The notes under the pieces were generated by a model. It saw only the letters and a program-made list of their open reading frames with translations, did not search any database and was not told where the DNA came from. The translations under genes and the position numbers were made by a program. From Pseudomonadota bacterium (lineage in GTDB: Bacteria; Pseudomonadota; Gammaproteobacteria; Burkholderiales; Burkholderiaceae_D): DNA of 10,590 nucleotides. Of the stretch, positions 1-5,968 are shown one piece after another (position 1 is the stretch's first letter; the number at the start of each line of letters is the position of its first letter). The stretch spans positions 1 through 10,590 of the forward strand of contig JAEVZY010000040.1 in assembly GCA_023392035.1 (NCBI GenBank), written 5' to 3'.

Positions 1-1525
1 AACCGACGCGGAGCAGTTGCCGCGCGCTCCGGTAGTGACCGTCATGGGCCACGTCGACCACGGCAAGACCGCGCTGCTGGACTACATCCGCCGCGCCAAG
101 GTTGCCTCGGGTGAAGCCGGCGGCATCACGCAGCACATCGGCGCCTACCATGTGGAGACGCAGCGCGGCATGATCACCTTCCTCGATACGCCGGGCCACG
201 AAGCGTTTACCGCGATGCGGGCGCGCGGCGCCAAGGCGACCGACATCGTGATCCTGGTGGTGGCCGCCGACGACGGCGTGATGCCGCAGACGCGCGAGGC
301 GATCGCCCACGCCAAGGCGGCCGGGGTGCCGCTGGTGGTGGCGATCAACAAGATCGACAAACCCGGCGCCAACCTCGATCGCGTCAAGACCGAATTGATC
401 GCCGAGCAGGTGGTGCCGGAAGAATACGGCGGTGACGCCCCCTTCGTGCCGGTATCGGCCAAGACTGGCGAAGGCATCGACAACCTGCTGGAAAACGTGC
501 TGCTGCAAGCCGAGGTGCTGGAACTGACCGCACCGGTCGAGGCGCCGGCGCGCGGTCTGGTGATCGAAGCCAAGCTCGACAAGGGCCGTGGTCCGGTGGC
601 GACCGTGCTGGTCACCTCCGGCACCTTGAAGCGCGGCGACGTCGTGCTGGCCGGTTCTTCCTACGGCCGCGTGCGCGCCATGCTGGATGAGAACGGCAAG
701 GCCAACGCGCAAGCCGGTCCTTCGATTCCGGTTGAAATCCAGGGCCTGACCGAAGTGCCGGCCGCCGGTGAAGACGTGATGGTGATGGCCGACGAACGCA
801 AGGCGCGCGAAATCGCGCTGTTCAGGCAGGGCAAGTTCCGCGACGTCAAGCTGGCCAAGCAGCAAGCCGCCAAGCTGGAGAACATGTTCGAGCAGATGGC
901 AGAGGGCGAGGTCAAGAACCTGCCGCTCATCATCAAGGCCGACGTGCAGGGTTCGCAGGAAGCGCTGGTCGCCTCCATGCAGAAGCTGTCGACCAGCGAA
1001 GTGCGGGTGCAGGTGGTGCATGCGGCCGTCGGCGGCATCAGCGAATCGGACGTCAACCTGGCGCTGGCCTCGAAAGCGGTCATCATCGGCTTCAACACCC
1101 GTGCCGACGCCTCGGCGCGCAAGCTGGCCGAAGCCAATGGCATCGACATCCGCTACTACAACATCATCTATGACGCCATCGATGATGTGAAAGCCGCCAT
1201 GTCGGGCATGCTGGCGCCGGAGAAACGCGAACAGGCGCTGGGCCTGGTGGAAATCCGCCAGGTGTTTATGGTCAGCAAGGTTGGCGCCATCGCCGGCTGC
1301 TACGTGCTGGAAGGCCTGGTCCGACGCGGCGCCATGGTGCGTCTGCTGCGCGACAACGTCGTCATCTGGACCGGCGAGCTCGATTCGCTCAAGCGCTTCA
1401 AGGACGATGTGCGCGAAGTGAAAGCCGGCTTCGAGTGCGGCCTGTCGCTGAAGAACTTCAACGACATCCAGGTCGGCGACCAGCTGGAAGTGTTCGAGGT
1501 ACAGGAAGTCGCCCGTACACTTTAA
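1..1525 (+). CDS. infB: Translation initiation factor IF-2, C-terminal part (5' end outside window)
   Basis: IF2 is the GTPase that delivers fMet-tRNA to the 30S subunit and promotes 50S joining. The reading frame is open from base 2 and enters from the left edge, so the N-terminal domains are missing. TTG at 17 is an internal leucine codon, not a start. Counting from base 17, the G domain shows G1 GHVDHGKT (11-18), the switch I segment GGITQHIGAY, G3 DTPGH (57-61), G4 NKID (111-114) and G5 SAK (147-149). Beta-barrel domain II, the IF2-specific domain III and the C-terminal fMet-tRNA-binding barrel (ending EVFEVQEVARTL) follow. About 507 codons are visible, against roughly 900 or more for the full beta-proteobacterial protein (family knowledge). 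The 3' end is intact with TAA, followed 10 nt later by a strong terminator. Confidence 0.98.
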   Translation, partial: TDAEQLPRAPVVTVMGHVDHGKTALLDYIRRAKVASGEAGGITQHIGAYHVETQRGMITFLDTPGHEAFTAMRARGAKATDIVILVVAADDGVMPQTREAIAHAKAAGVPLVVAINKIDKPGANLDRVKTELIAEQVVPEEYGGDAPFVPVSAKTGEGIDNLLENVLLQAEVLELTAPVEAPARGLVIEAKLDKGRGPVATVLVTSGTLKRGDVVLAGSSYGRVRAMLDENGKANAQAGPSIPVEIQGLTEVPAAGEDVMVMADERKAREIALFRQGKFRDVKLAKQQAAKLENMFEQMAEGEVKNLPLIIKADVQGSQEALVASMQKLSTSEVRVQVVHAAVGGISESDVNLALASKAVIIGFNTRADASARKLAEANGIDIRYYNIIYDAIDDVKAAMSGMLAPEKREQALGLVEIRQVFMVSKVGAIAGCYVLEGLVRRGAMVRLLRDNVVIWTGELDSLKRFKDDVREVKAGFECGLSLKNFNDIQVGDQLEVFEVQEVARTL

Positions 1526-1535
1526 GGCAAACCTC

Positions 1536-1576
1536 AAACGGGCTGCGGAATCGCTTCCGCAGCCCGTTTTCTTTTT
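1536..1576 (+). terminator. Intrinsic terminator between infB and rbfA
   Basis: A perfect 15-bp stem (1536-1550 pairs with 1555-1569) closes a TCGC tetraloop and is followed by a T-rich tract (TCTTTTT, 1570-1576). It starts 10 nt after the infB stop and ends 12 nt before the rbfA start. It should end or strongly attenuate transcripts from the upstream infB operon. The left arm begins with three A, so some activity on the other strand is possible, but no gene on that strand would use it. Confidence 0.9.
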
Positions 1577-1588
1577 GGGGCGCACATC

Positions 1589-1981
1589 ATGGCAAGACAC
1601 AGCAAATCCATCCCCGGCCGTGGCCAGCGCGTGGCCGACCAGATCCAGAAAGACCTGGCCGAATTGATCGCGATGGAATTGAAAGACCCGCGCGTGGGCA
1701 TGATTACCATCACCGAAGTGCAGCTCACGCCCGATTACGCGCATGCCAGGGTGTACTTCACCACGCTGGTGGATGATCCGGCGGCCATCGACAACACGCT
1801 GGCTGGCCTGAAGAAGTCGGCGGGATATCTGCGCAACCAGCTTGGCCGTCGCTTGACGATCCATACGCTGCCCGAACTGCACTTCTTCTACGATAACTCC
1901 ACCACCCGCGGCATGGCCTTGTCGCGCCTGATCGACGAAGCCAACGCCACCCGCGCCAAGGACGAGGAGGGCGGCGCTTGA
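1589..1981 (+). CDS. rbfA: Ribosome-binding factor A (30S maturation)
   Basis: RbfA binds the 30S subunit in the region of 16S rRNA helix 1 and assists late 30S maturation and cold adaptation (family knowledge). The 130-residue product has the usual short length. It carries the family signature around DPRVGMITITEVQLTPDYAH, with an N-terminal SIPGRGQRVADQIQ helix and the type II KH-like fold pattern. The ATG at 1589 is preceded by GGGG (1577-1580) at 8 nt, a modest ribosome binding site that directly abuts the terminator T-tract. The stop overlaps the truB start by 4 nt (TTGA), so the two are translationally coupled. Read-through of the terminator or a promoter inside infB is needed for its expression; no promoter is obvious in the 63-nt gap. 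Confidence 0.97.
   Translation: MARHSKSIPGRGQRVADQIQKDLAELIAMELKDPRVGMITITEVQLTPDYAHARVYFTTLVDDPAAIDNTLAGLKKSAGYLRNQLGRRLTIHTLPELHFFYDNSTTRGMALSRLIDEANATRAKDEEGGA
1965..1970 (+). promoter_or_regulatory. Ribosome binding site of truB (decides a TTG start)
   Basis: AGGAGG lies inside the 3' end of rbfA, 7 nt before the TTG at 1978. This near-perfect Shine-Dalgarno sequence supports the unusual TTG start overlapping the rbfA stop. Confidence 0.8.
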
Positions 1982-2922
1982 GCGAGCAGCGCCCTGCGCG
2001 CGCCAAACGCGTGCCGGTACATGGCGTACTCCTGCTGGACAAGCCGGTCGGCTTCACCAGCAACCAGGTGCTGATGCAGGCCAAGCGTTTGCTCAATGCG
2101 GAAAAGGCCGGCCACACCGGCACCCTCGATCCCTTTGCCAGCGGCTTGCTTCCCCTTTGCTTCGGCGAAGCCACCAAGTTTTCGCAAGACTTGCTGGAAG
2201 CCGACAAGACCTATGAAACCGTGGTGCGCCTGGGCGTGAAAACCGAAACCGGCGACACCGAGGGCGCAGTGCTTGAAGAACGCGCAGTGACTTGCAGCCG
2301 AGATGAGATCGAAGCCGTGCTGGCGCGTTTTCGCGGTCCCATCATGCAGGTGCCGCCCATGCATTCCGCCTTGAAGCGCGACGGCAAAGCCTTGTACGAA
2401 TACGCGCGCGAAGGCATCGTGCTGGAACGCGAGCCGCGCGCAGTCACGATTCACGAACTCGAGCTGCTCGACTGGCAATCGCCGCTGCTGACTTTGCGCG
2501 TACGCTGCAGCAAGGGCACCTATATCCGCGTGCTGGGCGAAGACATCGGCGCCGCGCTCGGTTGCGGCGGCCACTTGCAGGCGCTGCGCCGTACTGGCGC
2601 CGGCAGCCTGGTGGTGAACGACGCCACCAGCCTGGATGCGTTCGCAGCCATGGAGCCGGCGGATCGTCTGCAAGCTTTGGCACCGGTGGATGCGCTGCTG
2701 TCCAGCTTTCAGGCGGTGGAACTGGATGAGGCCATGACGGCCCGCTTTCGCCAGGGCCAGCGCCTGCCTCTGCCGGCCGGCAGCCATGCCTTTCCAGCGC
2801 AGCCCTCACGCGTACGCGTCTATGGCCCTGGCCATGAATTTCTCGGCTCCGCGCAACTGCAGCCGCACGGCGTGCTGGCACCGGAGCGATTGGTGGCGCC
2901 GGCGCATGCCGGACTGATCTGA
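1978..2922 (+). CDS. truB: tRNA pseudouridine(55) synthase
   Basis: TruB converts U55 to pseudouridine in the T-loop of nearly all elongator tRNAs and also acts as a tRNA folding chaperone. The 314-residue protein has the family opening GVLLLDKPVGFTSN (16-29) and the catalytic motif GHTGTLDP (45-52), with the nucleophile Asp51 (equivalent to Asp48 in E. coli). KGTYIRVLGEDIG is the later RNA-binding/active-site motif. The C-terminal extension is PUA-like and ends after about 60 residues of beta-rich sequence. The start is TTG, chosen because of the AGGAGG at 7 nt and the 4-nt overlap with rbfA. No hairpin terminator is seen after the TGA. Confidence 0.97.
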   Translation: MSEQRPARAKRVPVHGVLLLDKPVGFTSNQVLMQAKRLLNAEKAGHTGTLDPFASGLLPLCFGEATKFSQDLLEADKTYETVVRLGVKTETGDTEGAVLEERAVTCSRDEIEAVLARFRGPIMQVPPMHSALKRDGKALYEYAREGIVLEREPRAVTIHELELLDWQSPLLTLRVRCSKGTYIRVLGEDIGAALGCGGHLQALRRTGAGSLVVNDATSLDAFAAMEPADRLQALAPVDALLSSFQAVELDEAMTARFRQGQRLPLPAGSHAFPAQPSRVRVYGPGHEFLGSAQLQPHGVLAPERLVAPAHAGLI

Positions 2923-2957
2923 CCGGACTCAGCTTCTTACTGCTTGTGCGCGGCCAG

Positions 2958-2986
2958 ATGACCCCGCCCAGGCGAGCCGCTATAGT
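2958..2986 (+). promoter_or_regulatory. Candidate sigma-70 promoter of the MFS gene
   Basis: ATGACC (2958-2963, 4/6 to the -35 consensus) is followed after 17 nt by TATAGT (2981-2986, 5/6 to the -10 consensus). It would start transcription near 2993, giving a leader of about 30 nt before the GTG at 3023. It is judged by eye only. It fits an accessory gene placed behind truB with its own expression. Confidence 0.45.
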
Positions 2987-3022
2987 GCCGGAATCCCGTT
3001 CCCACCCGCGCCGCAGCCGAAC

Positions 3023-4207
3023 GTGAAGCATCCCCTGGCCACCATCGTCATCGCCCAGCTCTTCGGCACCTCGCTCTGGTTCAGCGCCAATGCCGCCGCC
3101 GACGAGCTGGTGCGCTTGTGGGGCCTGACCCCGGCGGGGCTGGGCTGGCTGACCAATTCGGTCCAGGCTGGCTTCATTGCCGGCACCTTGCTGTTCGCCG
3201 CCACGGGACTTGCCGACCGCTATACCGCCAGTCGCATCTTCGCCGTGTCCGCCGTGACGGGCGCGCTCTTCAACGCGCTGTTTGCGCTGCTCTCGCAAGG
3301 CTTGGCCAGTGCCATGCTGTTTCGCTTTGGCGTCGGACTGGCACTGGCCGGCGTCTATCCGCTGGGCATGAAACTGGTGGTGAGCTGGGAGCCGCAGGCG
3401 GCTGGTCGCAGCCTCGGCTTGCTGGTGGGCATGCTCACTTTGGGCACCGCCTTGCCGCATGGTGTGCGTGCGCTTGGAGCGCAATATCCCTGGCAGGCCG
3501 TGATGCTGTTTTCCTCCTGCCTGGCCTTGATTGCCGCCTTGATGGTGGCCAAGCTGGGCGACGGTCCTCACTTGCGGGCCAAGGGACCGATCGGGCTCAG
3601 CCTGCAGCGCTTGCTGCAAGCCTTTCGCATTCCCGCATTTCGCGCCTCGGCATTTGGTTATTTTGGACACATGTGGGAGTTGTACGCATTCTGGACGCTG
3701 CTTCCCCTGTTGCTTGCCGCGCCCTTGCTGCGGCAAGCTCAACTCGGCACGGCCGCGGTATCGGCCTGGTCTTTTGCAATCATCGCGGTGGGGGCGGTCG
3801 GTTGCATGGTGGGCGGCGTGCTCAGCCAGCGCCTGGGCAGCGCGCGCGTGGCCGGGCTGGCGCTGGCCAGCTCGGGCACGATGTGCCTGCTCTTTCCTTT
3901 TCTGGATGGCTTGCCTTTGCCGCTATGGCTGGCCTTGCTGCTGTTCTGGGGCGTGGCAGTGGTGGCCGATTCGCCGCAGTTTTCCGCCATGTCGGCCAGG
4001 GCATGTCCGCCCGAGGCCGTGGGTGCGGCGCTGGCAATTCAGAACAGCATAGGATTTTTCATCACGGCCTTGGCCATCCTGCTGGCCACGCTGGCGTGGC
4101 CGCTCCTGCAAAGCCGGGTGTCGTGGCTGCTCTTGCCGGGGCCGGTACTGGGACTGATCGGCATGCGCCTATTGTTGCGACAGACGCGGCCGCAAGAGCG
4201 TGCTTGA
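3023..4207 (+). CDS. Major facilitator superfamily transporter, substrate unknown
   Basis: This is an inner-membrane secondary transporter of 394 residues, a normal size for a 12-helix MFS protein. The sequence is strongly hydrophobic with about twelve segments. The first is at about 5-25 (around GTSLWFSANAAA) and the last at about 367-386. The loop between helices 2 and 3 carries a recognisable motif A, GLADRYTASR (62-71). A short polar stretch at about 178-200 (GDGPHLRAKGPIGLSLQRLL) looks like the central cytoplasmic loop between the two halves. The start is GTG without a clear Shine-Dalgarno. An internal start is possible, but helix 1 begins almost at once. Substrate and direction cannot be read from the sequence. 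It converges with the F-box gene, with only 14 nt between the stops and no convincing terminator there. Confidence 0.85.
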   Translation: MKHPLATIVIAQLFGTSLWFSANAAADELVRLWGLTPAGLGWLTNSVQAGFIAGTLLFAATGLADRYTASRIFAVSAVTGALFNALFALLSQGLASAMLFRFGVGLALAGVYPLGMKLVVSWEPQAAGRSLGLLVGMLTLGTALPHGVRALGAQYPWQAVMLFSSCLALIAALMVAKLGDGPHLRAKGPIGLSLQRLLQAFRIPAFRASAFGYFGHMWELYAFWTLLPLLLAAPLLRQAQLGTAAVSAWSFAIIAVGAVGCMVGGVLSQRLGSARVAGLALASSGTMCLLFPFLDGLPLPLWLALLLFWGVAVVADSPQFSAMSARACPPEAVGAALAIQNSIGFFITALAILLATLAWPLLQSRVSWLLLPGPVLGLIGMRLLLRQTRPQERA

Positions 4208-4221
4208 ACCGGTATCTGCGC

Positions 4222-5691
4222 TCAAATAACTTGCACCGACAGACCCGGCAGCGCCACTGCGGCCCATCTGGCCAGTTCCAGTGCTTCACTGAGATCGAAG
4301 TCGATGCAGGTATCCAATTTAGCCAGGATCAAATTCGTCAGCGCCGGCAGCTGGGGCAACAATTTTTTCAGCTCTTCACTCGAAAATACGTCGCAATCGA
4401 CAAGGTAGAACGATTGCAAGCTGAATTTGGCCGGGCTGGCGGCAATGGAGAGAAGCTCGCCTTCGTCAAAATTAAATCCGTCGAGATGCAGAGTCTGGAG
4501 GCTGATTGCCCCGACACTGCTGAGATCGAATTGATTGTCAGTCTGATTGTAGTCAAAGCGTCGGCTGATGCTCAACGTGTGGATGTTTGGCAAGGCTCGG
4601 AGGTAGGCAGGCAGCCATTGCGTCGTCGTGAGTGCCAGTTCTTCAACCGCGGGGAACCAGCGCGTCAGTCGAGAGAGAGCGAACCCGTTTGGTAGCCGAA
4701 AATAATGTCCAAAGGCCAGCCTTTTTATCTGATCGAATCTCTCGTCAGCCAGCATATGGAGGTGACAGTCAAGGGAGAGGCTCAATGAGCGAACCGGCAA
4801 TCTTTGTCCACGAATGGACAATCGACCGACGTCGTCCGGTCCGCATGCCAGGCTTTCGTCAAGAATCAGTTCGATCGAGCAATCTTTGCCCAGATTGGAC
4901 GCGTCACATTTCGCCAGAAAACTTCCGTAGTTGGACGTGGGGCGAAGGCTCAGCCTCACATTGCGTATTTTATTTCCCGGCTGCAGACAGCCGAGATAGT
5001 TTCGCTGGAGGTCGCCCGTCGTAGCAAAGACAGTCTCGGTGCGCAGCCCGATCTTTGTAAATATGCATTCGGTATCGTGCGCACCCCGGAGGATGTGCGC
5101 CTTGTATTTTTCTGCCGTTGAAATGAGATCGAGAGAGAACTCCCCCGGCAATGCCTGGGTGAAATAAGGGCGGACCTTGAAGTATGGCCTGGTGCGTGCA
5201 GCAAGCTGCGAGCTCGCAAGCTGATTCAAGACCTTGCAGGTCGAATCAAACCGGCGTAACGATTTGCGGTTCACAAACTGCAGGATCGCTTGCCATATTT
5301 CCGGCGGAAGTTGCAGCCACTTCGAATTCGTCGCAGGAATCGCCTGTACCAGCTGCGGTGCGCCCGCCGCCTGGGGCCGGATGAAGACGTCCCCCACGGG
5401 GCGCAGGGAATTGTAGGGTGTGAGGGCCTTCAGCTCGATCGGGGATTGGTAGGGACTGGCGGCAAACGGGAAGCGGATGTCTCTCGATTGCTCCGTCGGA
5501 AAATAGACTTGTCTCGAGCGCTTGAGCCTTTCGGTTTCTGTCTGCAATTGCCTGATGAGTTCCGCGGGGTTACGACTGTGGACCGTCGGCATGTTGCCCG
5601 GACTTAAATGAGGCAGCGGCGCTGACTCGCTGTCATAACGCGGCCGGGTGTTTCGGGAAGTGCCTTGCGGTTCGATGCGGGCCTGTTTCAT
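4222..5691 (-). CDS. F-box-like, leucine-rich-repeat protein (candidate host-directed effector)
   Basis: The 489-residue product is of a eukaryotic type. Residues 1-60 are rich in Ser, Pro, Arg and Gln with no membrane or Sec signal, and look disordered. Residues 126-159 read as an F-box: LPPEIWQAILQFV, then LRRF and CKVLNQLA, with the expected LP, E, I..IL, L..F and C-K positions. From about 243 to the end, irregular leucine-rich repeats are seen, with units opening near 300 (VRSLSLSL), 322 (IKRLAF), 349 (VEELAL), 370 (IHTLSI), 398 (LQTLHLDG), 425 (LQSFYLVDC) and 451 (LTNLIL). In eukaryotes F-box proteins bind Skp1 and the repeats select targets for SCF ubiquitin ligases. Bacterial F-box/LRR proteins, such as the Ralstonia GALA family, are type III effectors. 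The GALA repeat signature itself is not seen. The start is ATG; an in-frame TGA lies 9 nt upstream, so no longer start exists, although Met34 is an alternative. AAGGA lies 13 nt before the ATG, a rather distant site. GC is about 53% in three sampled lines, against about 63% in typA. The domain call is confident; the effector role is inferred. Confidence 0.83.
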   Translation of the reverse strand: MKQARIEPQGTSRNTRPRYDSESAPLPHLSPGNMPTVHSRNPAELIRQLQTETERLKRSRQVYFPTEQSRDIRFPFAASPYQSPIELKALTPYNSLRPVGDVFIRPQAAGAPQLVQAIPATNSKWLQLPPEIWQAILQFVNRKSLRRFDSTCKVLNQLASSQLAARTRPYFKVRPYFTQALPGEFSLDLISTAEKYKAHILRGAHDTECIFTKIGLRTETVFATTGDLQRNYLGCLQPGNKIRNVRLSLRPTSNYGSFLAKCDASNLGKDCSIELILDESLACGPDDVGRLSIRGQRLPVRSLSLSLDCHLHMLADERFDQIKRLAFGHYFRLPNGFALSRLTRWFPAVEELALTTTQWLPAYLRALPNIHTLSISRRFDYNQTDNQFDLSSVGAISLQTLHLDGFNFDEGELLSIAASPAKFSLQSFYLVDCDVFSSEELKKLLPQLPALTNLILAKLDTCIDFDLSEALELARWAAVALPGLSVQVI

Positions 5692-5905
5692 TGGCGATCA
5701 GGAATCCTTGGTTGTTTGCTGGGTAGGTGGCCCCGGCAAGGCGGCGGGCGTTCGGCAAATCGGTCGCGCTGCTGGAACGGGATGCGCTCCGTACCTGTTC
5801 GAGTACGCTTGTTCCATCGCCTGCTCGCGGCCCCCAGCGGCGAGGGCCACAACAAATTCACGTTCCGTTCATATTGGGCCGTCAAGCTTGTCGGCAGGAA
5901 GCTAA

Positions 5906-5923
5906 GCCTTTGATTGAAAAGGC
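5906..5923. repeat. Short inverted repeat over the typA -35 region
   Basis: GCCTTT (5906-5911) and AAAGGC (5918-5923) form 6-bp arms around a 6-nt spacer, overlapping the proposed -35 element of typA at 5910-5915. It could be an operator half-site pair, or chance; no regulator is identified. Confidence 0.35.
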
Positions 5924-5937
5924 CTGACTGTTATAAT
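5910..5937 (+). promoter_or_regulatory. Sigma-70 promoter of typA
   Basis: A perfect TATAAT (5932-5937) is preceded after 16 nt by TTGATT (5910-5915, 4/6 to the -35 consensus). The expected start point is near 5944, leaving a leader of about 25 nt before the ATG at 5969. It lies in the 277-nt space between the divergent F-box gene and typA. I found no convincing promoter for the F-box gene in the same space. Confidence 0.75.
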
Positions 5938-5968
5938 CGCCGGTTTCCCCAGATTCTTCGAGCCCGTC

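Noticed and set aside
4196..4223. GAGCG...CGCTC arms between the convergent MFS and F-box stops as a terminator
   Set aside because: It has only 5 bp with an 18-nt loop and no T-tract on either strand.
3118..4695. A 525-codon + strand frame over the MFS gene and the 3' end of the F-box gene
   Set aside because: The MFS frame shows clean membrane segments and motif A, while this one is Gly/Arg/Ala-rich without structure and runs through a convergent gene.
5688..5885. A 65-codon - strand frame (TTG start) that overlaps the F-box ATG as ATGA, like a coupled chaperone or leader gene
   Set aside because: It has a TTG start without a ribosome binding site and an Arg/Pro-rich composition typical of noncoding frames; type III chaperones are acidic and longer. 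The ATGA overlap is probably chance.
5692..5968. hrp-type or hrpII-type regulatory boxes and a sigma-70 promoter for the F-box gene
   Set aside because: GGAAC occurs on the - strand but has no CCAC partner at 15-17 nt, no TTCG-N16-TTCG pair was found, and TTGACG lacks a -10 at proper spacing.
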